NCBI GenBank assembly: GCA_017558065.1
Contig: JAFYWK010000058.1
Coordinates: 1-51,981 of the forward strand
Length of the DNA stretch: 51,981 bases
Reading direction: 5' to 3'
From: Paludibacteraceae bacterium
GTDB taxonomy: Bacteria; Bacteroidota; Bacteroidia; Bacteroidales; Paludibacteraceae
This document shows positions 42,084-50,275 of the stretch, piece after piece. The notes below the pieces were generated by a model that worked only from the letters and a program-made list of their open reading frames with translations, made no database searches and was not told the DNA's origin. Made by a program: the position numbers and the translations under genes. Every line of letters starts with the position of its first letter. The first letter of the stretch is position 1.

Positions 42084-42845
42084 TTATTTATGTATTAATC
42101 TTTTTATTAGTACAAGCATGTTAATAAATTCTCTTACGATCCAACAATCTCGTATTCCCGATTTTTTGCCATCTACCCAAGTACCTGCAAAGCGATGAAT
42201 GCAGTAGGTATTCTTCGTTTTGCGCATCACGCGAGTGGAAGTAATTGGCGAGAAATAATCGTGGGTATATACTCGAAGTCCCCATTGTGGCAAGTATTGC
42301 ACTTTGCGTTCGTGCAGCAAACCACCTTGCAGCATTCGCTCACCCAATCGTTGCACATTCGTTGTCATATCCAGTGTACCATCTTCTAGCATGAAATGCG
42401 TGTCATCGTAAGTCGCCAACATATCCTTTACCCATTGACAATGCGCTTCGCATGCTATCACGCAAGTACCAGGTAGCAATGCGAGTGACTCTTCTAATCC
42501 GATAAATGCTGTATCATTCATCAATGGTTCAAACGAACACAGTACTTCCACATCAGTATCCAAATACAATCCACCTTCATGCTCAAGTGCCCACAACCGA
42601 ACATAATCACTAACAAAGGCATACTTCTTAGCTGCATAAGCTTCTTGCACGTATGCAGGCATATATTCTAACCAACAATCCTCTCTTCCCTTTAGGGGGG
42701 AGAGGGTAAGGGAGAGGGAGGCTTCATTCCACAATCGATATTCCCAATTAGGCATATGGGAACGCCATGAGGTAATACATTTTTGCACCAACTCTGGCAT
42801 TTCGCCCCGACCGAACCAGCAGTAGTGTATTATCTTCGGAATCAT
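42084..42845 (-). CDS. GT32-like capsular glycosyltransferase
   Basis: 253 residues starting MIPKIIHYCWFGRGEMPE, the typical opening of the GT32 (Gly_transf_sug/OCH1-like) family. The DxD motif is YLDTDVEV near residue 97, and FVSDYVRLWAL precedes it. The enzyme adds a hexose to a surface glycan. Residues about 42-55 (SLSLTLSPLKGRE) are written by ctctcccttaccctctcc words with an inverse stretch, a loop that is usually absent in relatives. It lies 1 base after the acyltransferase gene. Confidence 0.88.
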   Translation of the reverse strand: MIPKIIHYCWFGRGEMPELVQKCITSWRSHMPNWEYRLWNEASLSLTLSPLKGREDCWLEYMPAYVQEAYAAKKYAFVSDYVRLWALEHEGGLYLDTDVEVLCSFEPLMNDTAFIGLEESLALLPGTCVIACEAHCQWVKDMLATYDDTHFMLEDGTLDMTTNVQRLGERMLQGGLLHERKVQYLPQWGLRVYTHDYFSPITSTRVMRKTKNTYCIHRFAGTWVDGKKSGIRDCWIVREFINMLVLIKRLIHK

Positions 42846-42846
42846 A

Positions 42847-43374
42847 TTATTTTCTCATTCTAATAACCTTTGCAGGATTTCCTCCCACAATGGCATAATC
42901 GGGAACATCTTTGGTAACCACCGCACCCGCACCGATTATGCTATGCGCGCCGATGCGTTTGCAACCTGGCAATATTATACACCGCGCTCCAAACCATACA
43001 TCCTCACATACTTCAAGAGGCGTTGGTTGTAATCCTTCTGCTTCATCCATGCGCATATCTGGATTGTCGTAACCATGTCCACCGCCTTGAAACAGCACAT
43101 CTTCTGCCATCATAATATGACTATACATAGTTAAGATACGAGAATGGCAGGTAAAGTTTCTTCCAAATCCGACCTTTTCGCCTAACACATGTATTTGTTT
43201 GCCACTACCAAAATAAGCACCTTGCTCTACATTAATAAGAGAGCCACATTCTGCAAATAGGTGCTCGGCACAGGCACGGCGCAGGTGCTTTGCAATGGTG
43301 CCAATGACGGGGACGGTGGACTTTGGCAAGTGCTTTGCCAACCCGTAGTATAGTATTAACCAAAATGTTCTCAT
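42847..43374 (-). CDS. Left-handed beta-helix acyltransferase
   Basis: 175 residues of hexapeptide repeat acetyltransferase. The last part, [47 protein letters not shown] (named here by its ends), is the family signature, and the catalytic His is likely in GGGHGYDN. It would O- or N-acetylate a sugar of the glycan, using acetyl-CoA. It overlaps the upstream GT2 gene by 4 bases (ATGA), so translation is coupled. Confidence 0.9.
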   Translation of the reverse strand: MRTFWLILYYGLAKHLPKSTVPVIGTIAKHLRRACAEHLFAECGSLINVEQGAYFGSGKQIHVLGEKVGFGRNFTCHSRILTMYSHIMMAEDVLFQGGGHGYDNPDMRMDEAEGLQPTPLEVCEDVWFGARCIILPGCKRIGAHSIIGAGAVVTKDVPDYAIVGGNPAKVIRMRK

Positions 43375-44366
43375 TTCTTAAACATTTGTTTCAAATGCAA
43401 TAATTTCACGTATAACGTTGGAGATATATTAATAAATTTAATCTTACATTTAATACGAAGACTTTCTAATTTATAATCGGATAAAGGGAATACTCTCAAA
43501 GAGTATATTTTTTGTAAATATTGTTTATGTGTATCATAATGGTATAAACCTATCAAAGTCAACAATGTAGAAACTGCCAAACGAATATTACGTTTGTACC
43601 AAACAACCACATTTTTGTTGTCAATGTCTTTTAATTGTTTGGTAAGTAATTCTAATAACATAAATCCACCATCTATCTTTCGCTGCACAGCTTGTAGGGA
43701 TTGTGCATTCACCAAAGAATCAGATCGTTCCAAATAGTTATATACTATCTTATTACAAATATTCAATCGTTCTGCTTTCATCAACACTAGCGGTAGCCAT
43801 GGAGTGTCATCGTAATAATCGCCGACAAAACACCAGATATTATTATCTACAATGATATTTCGACGATAAATATATCGCCAAATATTGCATGCTATATCCA
43901 ATCGTTCAGACAAGAACTGTGTTCCTGTCATTAATTGTGGCGTATAGTCGAATTTATATTCAAAAGGACGTTTAGGTATAATCTGATAATTCTCATTTAC
44001 CACCTGATAATCAAATCGTAGCATATCCAATTGCTCTTCCTCCATCTGTTGCACCAAACCTCCATACACCATTGGCTGAACAAAATCATCGGGATCGACA
44101 AAGCAGAGGTATTTACCCGTAGCTGCACGCATACCTGTATTACGCGCTCCAGAGGGTCCTTGATTTTCTTGATCAATCACGATAATACATGGATGTTCCT
44201 CGGCTATCTCTCGAGCAATATCCGCAGAGTTATCAGGACTTCCGTCGTTTATGCAAATGATTTCCACTTCATCCTCAGGAATATCCTGATTTAACACAGA
44301 ATACAAACACTTCTGCAGCCAGGTTGCCGAATTATAGAGCGGGATAATATAGGATAGTATTTTCAT
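43371..44366 (-). CDS. Glycosyltransferase family 2
   Basis: An inverting GT-A enzyme of 331 residues. The nucleotide-sugar part is typical: [29 protein letters not shown], and the metal motif DPDD ([10 protein letters not shown]). The C-terminal 150 residues are basic and less conserved and may bind acceptor or membrane. Codons here are AT-rich compared with the first 33 kb, in line with transfer of the glycan block. Sugar specificity is unknown. Confidence 0.9.
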   Translation of the reverse strand: MKILSYIIPLYNSATWLQKCLYSVLNQDIPEDEVEIICINDGSPDNSADIAREIAEEHPCIIVIDQENQGPSGARNTGMRAATGKYLCFVDPDDFVQPMVYGGLVQQMEEEQLDMLRFDYQVVNENYQIIPKRPFEYKFDYTPQLMTGTQFLSERLDIACNIWRYIYRRNIIVDNNIWCFVGDYYDDTPWLPLVLMKAERLNICNKIVYNYLERSDSLVNAQSLQAVQRKIDGGFMLLELLTKQLKDIDNKNVVVWYKRNIRLAVSTLLTLIGLYHYDTHKQYLQKIYSLRVFPLSDYKLESLRIKCKIKFINISPTLYVKLLHLKQMFKK

Positions 44367-44373
44367 AACTTTC

Positions 44374-45198
44374 TCATTTATAATGATTAGCTTGATTACA
44401 TGGTATTATCTCACCAGATAAACATCTGCTTGCAGGAGACATTAAGAAAACTGCCATTTCGGCTAATTCTTCTGGCATGATATAGCGTTTCCCTATTGCG
44501 CCTTTTAAATAAGCATCATCGTATAATTCTGGTTTCTTTACTACATCTGCTGTTACTCCAGGAGCAATAGCATTACAATGTATTCCCTTGCTTGCAAACC
44601 GGCGAGCTACACCTGCTACGATATTACCGATAGCGGCCTTAGTCATACCATATGGCGCATCATCAGGATATAAACCGCGCTCTGATGTTACAAACAAAAT
44701 GCTTGCAGACAGAACCTCATTTTCCTCACAATGACGCAAGAATGCCTGTGTCAAAAAAAATGGACTTTTCACATTCAGCAGGAACTGCTCATCATAACTC
44801 TGCTCCGTCACATTCAAAAAACCATTATCAATATTGCATATACCTGCATTATTGACTAATCCATCTAACCCTCCTAATAGTTCAACTGTTTCTTGTATGA
44901 GATTAGGTAAATCTGCAATATTTGTCAGATCAAATGCAATACATTTACACCCAATGGTTTGTGCAGCATCTCTTAACTTGTGAGTATCACGTCCCACAAT
45001 TACCACTTCTGCACCCTCTGCTACAAATCGTTTAGCAATTTGCAAACCAATGCCTTGACTACCTCCCGTAATAAGGATCTTTCGTCCCTGCAATTGATTA
45101 GAAGGAAATATAGTCGTAACACCAGCATTCACTTTCATAACAGGAATGCCTTTATACAACCATTGCCATAGTCGATATAAATATTGCTTCATACTCAT
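44374..45198 (-). CDS. Short-chain dehydrogenase/reductase in the glycan locus
   Basis: 274 residues of classical SDR type: cofactor motif GGSQGIG (after an N-terminal extension of about 40 residues), NNAG, catalytic Ser in FVTSERG, and YGMTKAA with Tyr and Lys. It may reduce or oxidise a sugar nucleotide or a lipid-linked intermediate. The start ATG at 45198 overlaps the stop of the upstream GT2 (ATGA), which decides among several Met codons. The N-terminal extension (YLYRLWQWLYKGIPV) is aromatic and could touch the membrane. Confidence 0.85.
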   Translation of the reverse strand: MSMKQYLYRLWQWLYKGIPVMKVNAGVTTIFPSNQLQGRKILITGGSQGIGLQIAKRFVAEGAEVVIVGRDTHKLRDAAQTIGCKCIAFDLTNIADLPNLIQETVELLGGLDGLVNNAGICNIDNGFLNVTEQSYDEQFLLNVKSPFFLTQAFLRHCEENEVLSASILFVTSERGLYPDDAPYGMTKAAIGNIVAGVARRFASKGIHCNAIAPGVTADVVKKPELYDDAYLKGAIGKRYIMPEELAEMAVFLMSPASRCLSGEIIPCNQANHYK

Positions 45199-46277
45199 CT
45201 TAATATATGCCATTTTTCTAATTTAAACAATACTCGCTCTACAAAATAAACCAATCCCCACAAATGATGTTTTTTAAGTCGTTTATATTGATCAACAACG
45301 GAATGATAATTATCGTAGTCACGCAATATGCCTACAGGAATCATTGCTTTAAGCAATTGTTTACGCTCGTTATTCAGCAAATCTTTGTTGGATTCTGATA
45401 TACCGGTCATATCAAACAGAGTCATGTCAACATCGACATACTGAACCTTTTCGCCTCCTAATACGATGGACTGCATATAGAATTTCCAATCGGAACATAT
45501 ACGAAGAGTCTCATCATACATCCCGTATTTATCAAAAAGAGAGCGTTTGATATATGCAGGAGAGTGATTTAGGCATCCACGATAGAACATATCCAATGTA
45601 ACATCGTTTCCTCCATTGCAAGCATCATGAAGGATTTTTCCATTAGGAAGCATTTTTTTCATATTTCCGTAGAAAATAGTGGGCATGCTTTGAAAACTAT
45701 GGGCGATAGGCGAGAGGCAAGCAGCTTGTTGATCAGCGGCGACATCTTCCTTGCCTATACACTTTACACTTTCCACTTTACACTGATGCGCATTTATCGC
45801 ATTTGCCATTCGTTCCGTTACATCATCAGCGGCTAACATATCGCCCGAGTTTAGAAATTGGCAATATTCCCCCGTCGCCATGCGGATACCTTTATTCATG
45901 GCGTTGTAAATGCCTTTGTCAGGTTCGGATATCCAACGCACAATGTGCGTTGATGGTATAGAATTGTGTAGATTGGTGTAGATTGATGTAGAAATTTCAG
46001 TTGGTGTAGAGTGTAGAGTGTATAGTGTAGAGGCTGGGGTATCGGCTTCGCCGTTCTCCTCACCTTTAACCTCATTACCCACGCCTTTAGCCTCTAACCT
46101 TTCGCCTTTCGCCTGACTATCCGCATATTGGCGGATAACCTCGACGGAACCATCCGTCGAACCGCCATCTACAATGATATGCTCTATATGCGGATAGGTC
46201 TGCGAAGATACGGAGGCAAGCGTTTTGCGCAAGCCATCAGCGTTGTTGTAGTTTATTGTGATGATAGAAAGGAGCAT
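45195..46277 (-). CDS. Glycosyltransferase family 2 with two repeat-derived inserts
   Basis: A GT-A enzyme of 360 residues: LLSIITINYNNADGLRKTL, VDGGSTDGS, and the block WISEPDKGIYNAMNKGI with the typical FLNSGD motif. In relatives the VDGGSTDGS block and the ISEPD block are joined by a short stretch. Here residues about 54-106 are extra, encoded by a composite hairpin element and its word arrays. A second extra part lies at about 163-193, before PTIFYGNM. Both keep the frame, and the catalytic blocks are intact, so the gene looks functional. Confidence 0.9.
   Translation of the reverse strand: MLLSIITINYNNADGLRKTLASVSSQTYPHIEHIIVDGGSTDGSVEVIRQYADSQAKGERLEAKGVGNEVKGEENGEADTPASTLYTLHSTPTEISTSIYTNLHNSIPSTHIVRWISEPDKGIYNAMNKGIRMATGEYCQFLNSGDMLAADDVTERMANAINAHQCKVESVKCIGKEDVAADQQAACLSPIAHSFQSMPTIFYGNMKKMLPNGKILHDACNGGNDVTLDMFYRGCLNHSPAYIKRSLFDKYGMYDETLRICSDWKFYMQSIVLGGEKVQYVDVDMTLFDMTGISESNKDLLNNERKQLLKAMIPVGILRDYDNYHSVVDQYKRLKKHHLWGLVYFVERVLFKLEKWHILR
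45701..45790. repeat. Composite element B in the GT2 gene
   Basis: Left words ggcgataggcgagagg, a 36-base centre with hairpin CAAG-CAG-CTTG (45718-45728) and a second part that is like the other centres, right words starting CCTATACAC (45754). The encoded peptide (GKEDVAADQQ) is related to GEENGEAD of the other copies. Confidence 0.7.
45962..46116. repeat. Composite element A in the GT2 gene
   Basis: Left words gtgtagattg and gtgtagagtg ending AGG (46033), a 29-base centre with hairpin CGGC-TTC-GCCG (46043-46053), right words starting CCTTTAACC (46063) and ending in cgcctttcgcc. About 155 bases in total. Confidence 0.85.
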
Positions 46278-46280
46278 ATC

Positions 46281-47762
46281 CTATTCTTGTTTTAATACTA
46301 TATCGAAATCCCACTTGTACAATCGTTTCATATGGTCAGCATATTCATCAAATGCTTTTGTATTCTCTGATGTATAATACAATGATGGCATAGATGTCGT
46401 CTTACCTAATGTACGAAACATAATATATTTTACATCAACAGTATTTGCCATTGCCAATGGTTCTACTTCTAATATACCTTTATATCCATCTATCTGCTTA
46501 TCGTTACAATACGCCATACGATTATCTACTGATTCGGCATAAGACCTTGCTATAGAAAAATCTAAGTTGCAATTAATAACAGTGATACTGAATAAAGTCA
46601 CTAATCCAACAACTGACATATATTTTGCTAATTTTTCTACACTTGGTTCCCAATACCCCAATATAAATCCTGTAGCACATAACGTCAACATGGTCATAAA
46701 TACTGTATGCGTGTAATTGCGCTGAATACCAAAATTACCAAATAAGAATACAGAAGGCAATATGGTGCAGAATATATAAATTACATACAACAATATTATC
46801 CATAACATAACAGAATTCTTATTGTCGAATTTATCATAGAACCAATTATTTACTTTAGCTTTAATACCTAACAAATACGAGAGTGCAATTAATACAGTAT
46901 AATAAGGGATGTAAAATAACAGGAAATAATGATACGTAGCGCCAGCATGAGATAATCCTTTGATCCATGCAACCATTGATGCAGGACGATGAAATTGCGT
47001 AGTATCACTCATACGCGCATAATTCCCTGGAGCCAAAACTACAATAACCATTAAAACAACAATAGTTGCTGCAGCAATGCATAATCTTCTCACACGATTA
47101 TCGGCAAATGTTTTTCGAAGATTGTAGTGATTGCTATATAAGTAATACATACCATTAATAAATAAAAACACAAGCATCAATGGCGAAAACGCCTCATTTC
47201 CTGCACCAACTGTAATTATAGCAAGTGTCAAGATTATCCATTGCCAAATGTTCAGTTTTTGTTTGTTTATAAAATAAAATAGCAGTAGTGCTATAGGAAA
47301 TTTCAAATAATATCCCATTGCGCATAACCAATATACCACTGCAAAATCTATATTTGTCAGCAAATATACAAAATAAAATAACATAACACCATTGCACAAC
47401 CAAAAAGAATTTACTTTAGGCAATGCTTTTGTAGCCACATAACTGCTAATTAGTATTCCTAATGCTATAAAGAGCAACGGAAAGAACCATGATATCCCAA
47501 CAGCATTAATTATACTAAACACTACACCATTTAGAAAATACGCGCCGAATCGTCCTGAACGCGAAAAATACATATCTTTGACATAATCAAAGATTGACAT
47601 CTCCTGCATTTTCCACATAAAATGCAAATCATCGTAATGTGGACGAGCATAGATTGCTAAAACAACAAAATATACTAAAAAAGCGATATTCGTTGCCAAT
47701 AGCAGTCCCTTGATTATATTGGCCAAGGTATCCTTTTGTGTTAAATTAGTTATCGCTTGCAT
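46281..47762 (-). CDS. Polytopic membrane protein (DUF6056-like), possible GT-C
   Basis: 493 residues with about eleven membrane helices. An early periplasmic loop has YARPHYDDLHF, and acidic pairs there are usual in GT-C enzymes; the protein resembles the DUF6056 group found in surface-glycan loci. The end (after about 400) is a soluble domain outside the membrane. Possible roles are a polymerase, a lipid-linked sugar transferase or a glucosyl-type modifier. It lies directly after wecE with overlapping ends. The family name is my best match, not certain. Confidence 0.65.
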   Translation of the reverse strand: MQAITNLTQKDTLANIIKGLLLATNIAFLVYFVVLAIYARPHYDDLHFMWKMQEMSIFDYVKDMYFSRSGRFGAYFLNGVVFSIINAVGISWFFPLLFIALGILISSYVATKALPKVNSFWLCNGVMLFYFVYLLTNIDFAVVYWLCAMGYYLKFPIALLLFYFINKQKLNIWQWIILTLAIITVGAGNEAFSPLMLVFLFINGMYYLYSNHYNLRKTFADNRVRRLCIAAATIVVLMVIVVLAPGNYARMSDTTQFHRPASMVAWIKGLSHAGATYHYFLLFYIPYYTVLIALSYLLGIKAKVNNWFYDKFDNKNSVMLWIILLYVIYIFCTILPSVFLFGNFGIQRNYTHTVFMTMLTLCATGFILGYWEPSVEKLAKYMSVVGLVTLFSITVINCNLDFSIARSYAESVDNRMAYCNDKQIDGYKGILEVEPLAMANTVDVKYIMFRTLGKTTSMPSLYYTSENTKAFDEYADHMKRLYKWDFDIVLKQE

Positions 47763-48885
47763 GGTTATTAATCAATTTGCAGATTTCTATCACTTCTTCA
47801 TCTTTCAAATCATAGTACATTGGTAATCTTACCAAGCAATCGGCATATCGGTCACATTCAGGTAATTCACGACCATCGTGTTTATCTGTGTAGTATGGAC
47901 TACTATGCAAACTCAGATAATGGAATACTGCTAAAATACCATTATCCTTCAAATGTTTGATTAATGCTGTACGTTCTTCCAAACTGTTGCACACTAAATA
48001 GAACATGTGAGCGTTGTTGGTGGCATAATCAGGCAAGCCTGGTAAGGCGATGAGGCTATTAGGCGATAAGGCGAGAGGCGAGAGATTGGAGTAATATAAC
48101 TCCCACAAATGTTTGCGGCGGGATTGGATGTCATCCAGATTCTCCAATTGTGCCCATAGGAAAGCAGCAATCACTTCGCTTGGAAGAAAACTGCTACCCG
48201 TATCTACCCAACCATATTTATTGACTTCGCCACGGAAGAATTCTGCGCGATTAGTCCCCTTCTCCCAAATAATCTCTGCACGGCGAATAAATCGCTCATC
48301 GTTGATACAGAGCATACCACCTTCGCCGGAAATAATATTCTTAGTTTCATGAAAAGAGAATGCAGACAAATGACCGATACTGCCTAAAGGGCGACGTTTG
48401 TAGTATGAGTCAATGGCTTGCGCAGCATCTTCCACGACGATGAGGTTATACTTATTGGCTATCTCCATGATGCCATCCATATCGCATGCTACACCTGCAT
48501 AATGCACAGGTACGATTACCCTTGTACGAGGAGTGATAAGCGATTCTATCTGTTCCGCATCTATGTTTGGATTACTCTTCATCGAATCAACGAACACAAT
48601 TTTCGCACCTGCACGTACAAACGCCAATGCAGATGAAACGAAGGTATAACTCGGGACAATCACCTCATCACCAGGTTGGATATCACAAAGAATTGCCGCC
48701 ATCTCTAATGCATCTGTGCAGGAGGTGGTTAGTAGGCACTTCCTGAAGCCATAACGATTCTCGAAAAACTGTTGGCATTTCTTAGTAAATGCACCATTGC
48801 CAGAGAGTTTGCCCTCTGCTACTGCTTGGTACATATAATGTGCTTCTTTGCCCGTAAGATGGGGTTTATTGAAGGGTATATTCAT
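47746..48885 (-). CDS. wecE: dTDP-4-amino-4,6-dideoxygalactose transaminase
   Basis: A DegT/DnrJ/EryC1 aminotransferase of 379 residues that makes dTDP-Fuc4N from dTDP-4-keto-6-deoxyglucose. It follows E. coli WecE closely through its length: MNIPFNKPHLTGKE, LSGNGAFTKKCQQ, VIVPVHYAGVACDMD, the PLP lysine in FSFHETKN, EKGTNRAEFFRGEV and AVFHYLSLHSSP. The start at 48885 overlaps the upstream transporter stop (ATGA). Residues about 267-281 (SPLALSPNSLIALPG) are partly written by gcgataaggcgagagg words at 48043-48085. With the WecD-like gene just upstream it would supply Fuc4NAc. Confidence 0.92.
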   Translation of the reverse strand: MNIPFNKPHLTGKEAHYMYQAVAEGKLSGNGAFTKKCQQFFENRYGFRKCLLTTSCTDALEMAAILCDIQPGDEVIVPSYTFVSSALAFVRAGAKIVFVDSMKSNPNIDAEQIESLITPRTRVIVPVHYAGVACDMDGIMEIANKYNLIVVEDAAQAIDSYYKRRPLGSIGHLSAFSFHETKNIISGEGGMLCINDERFIRRAEIIWEKGTNRAEFFRGEVNKYGWVDTGSSFLPSEVIAAFLWAQLENLDDIQSRRKHLWELYYSNLSPLALSPNSLIALPGLPDYATNNAHMFYLVCNSLEERTALIKHLKDNGILAVFHYLSLHSSPYYTDKHDGRELPECDRYADCLVRLPMYYDLKDEEVIEICKLINNHASDN

Positions 48886-49214
48886 ACAAAAAAGACAACT
48901 ATTCCAATTATTATTACTCCTATCGCGCACACTTTTCGCCATGTTAATCGCTCCTTAAATATAACAAACGACAATATCGGCACAAATAAATAACTCATTG
49001 ATTCTATAACACTCACTTCTTTTACTTCTACTCCTCTACTCATTGCGAAAATGTTCATCATCATCGTCCCCAACATAATTGTATATCCTCCGATTACCCA
49101 TCCGTTGATATATTGTCGCCACCAAGTATTATACTGCTGGCACGCCCCCTGCTTGAGTAGCATTTGTGCACAAGCGGCGAGAAAGACAGATAATATGACT
49201 ATTATGTACATCAT
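48882..49214 (-). CDS. EmrE-like small transporter half (ArnE/F-like)
   Basis: 110 residues and four membrane helices of the DMT/EmrE type: a first helix with LAACAQMLLKQGA, a Glu in the third helix region (VKEVSVIESMSYLFVPILSF), and a last helix ending IIIGIVVFFV. Two such genes lie side by side and overlap by 4 bases, as ArnE and ArnF do, which together flip a lipid-linked sugar. Next to an ArnC-like GT2, this is a good guess here too. A drug transporter is the alternative. Confidence 0.78.
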   Translation of the reverse strand: MMYIIVILSVFLAACAQMLLKQGACQQYNTWWRQYINGWVIGGYTIMLGTMMMNIFAMSRGVEVKEVSVIESMSYLFVPILSFVIFKERLTWRKVCAIGVIIIGIVVFFV

Positions 49215-49585
49215 TTGGCAATTGGCGATTGGCGATTGGCGATTGGTTCAGCAGAATTTGCAAAAAGCACAATTCCACTAATGATAATTATTGCACCAAC
49301 AATATTATTCCATGTAATTTGCTCACCGAAAATGAAATTGGCCAATAACATTACAGATATTAGACTCGTTCCTTTAAACATATACGCTAATGATAGTTCT
49401 ATGCGCTTCAACACTTGCTGCCATAGCACTGCATACAATCCCATTATACTAACAGCACCTATCAGCCCCAACACATAGTTCCACGACATGAAATCTTGTT
49501 GCGAAGCGTATTTAGTAAATAGCGATACACATGCATACAACATATTGATACCTATCAGCACGATATAAATCACCCACTTTCTCAT
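49211..49585 (-). CDS. EmrE-like small transporter half with repeat-coded tail
   Basis: 124 residues, four membrane helices, partner of the next gene. MRKWVIYIVLIGINMLYA opens the first helix. The end of the protein after the last helix (SAEPIANRQSPIAK) is encoded by ttggcgattgg words at 49215-49247; the unrelated protein at 40050 ends in IANRQLPITK from the same words. The start ATG at 49585 overlaps the WecD-like stop (ATGA). Likely half of a heterodimeric flippase for undecaprenyl-phosphate-linked sugar. Confidence 0.76.
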   Translation of the reverse strand: MRKWVIYIVLIGINMLYACVSLFTKYASQQDFMSWNYVLGLIGAVSIMGLYAVLWQQVLKRIELSLAYMFKGTSLISVMLLANFIFGEQITWNNIVGAIIIISGIVLFANSAEPIANRQSPIAK

Positions 49586-50274
49586 AGCCACCAATGGTAG
49601 ATATTTGTCTTCTCTTCTACAACAAAACCATTCTTCTCATATAGATGACAGGCAGGTTTATTCGCCCACTGTGTAGCCACTTTCAGATGCCGCACTGTTG
49701 TATTACTTTGCAGATGCGCCTCCACCGCCCTGATAAGCATCGTTCCAACACCTCTTCCTTGTGATCCTTCATCTACAGATACCAAACCGATATGCGCCAC
49801 ATCTGCTTCTATCTTCATGGTAATCATTCCATCAATTTGATTATCCGTACAGTGTACCAACACTAAATCGGCCATAGCACCATCTACACTCCGTTCAATC
49901 CAACAACGGTACAGACGTTCATAGGAGTCGCTTGGTAAACTATTATCTAATCGAAAACGAGAATATACACCACTAACCAATGCCAACCGATATAAATCAT
50001 CATTCGGTACAGACTCTTGATAACGCTCTATAGTAGCAGGCATAATAGCAGAAGAGTCTATTGATTTAGCATAAATCGTTTTCGTATCTACTAAGTGCAT
50101 ACCATTAGTTTCAGTTGGTAGTTCCTGGTCCGAAAAAACATAAATCAAATCATATTGCTTGCGCAATGTAATTACCTCTTGCTGAAGCTTATACCATCTT
50201 TTATTGGATGCTATATCGGTTCTACCTATACGCAATCCAAAAAAATCCGAATCCCACTGCAAACATTCCACCAT
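49582..50274 (-). CDS. WecD-like dTDP-Fuc4N acetyltransferase
   Basis: A GNAT protein of 230 residues. The N-terminal part (LQWDSDFFGLRIGRTD) is a hallmark of dTDP-fucosamine acetyltransferase (WecD) and close relatives. The C-terminal half has the acetyl-CoA loop GSQGRGVGTMLI and the ending HLYEKNGFVVEEKTNIYHW. It would acetylate the product of WecE. The start at 50274 (MVECLQW) lies directly after the GT2 stop; a longer frame overlaps that gene. The order wecD-transporters-wecE differs from E. coli, but the pair is the same. Confidence 0.85.
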   Translation of the reverse strand: MVECLQWDSDFFGLRIGRTDIASNKRWYKLQQEVITLRKQYDLIYVFSDQELPTETNGMHLVDTKTIYAKSIDSSAIMPATIERYQESVPNDDLYRLALVSGVYSRFRLDNSLPSDSYERLYRCWIERSVDGAMADLVLVHCTDNQIDGMITMKIEADVAHIGLVSVDEGSQGRGVGTMLIRAVEAHLQSNTTVRHLKVATQWANKPACHLYEKNGFVVEEKTNIYHWWL

Positions 50275-50275
50275 A

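Noticed and set aside
45195-46277. Pseudogene or frameshift in the GT2 with long inserts
   Set aside because: The frame is open over the whole length and all catalytic blocks are intact; the inserts are multiples of three.
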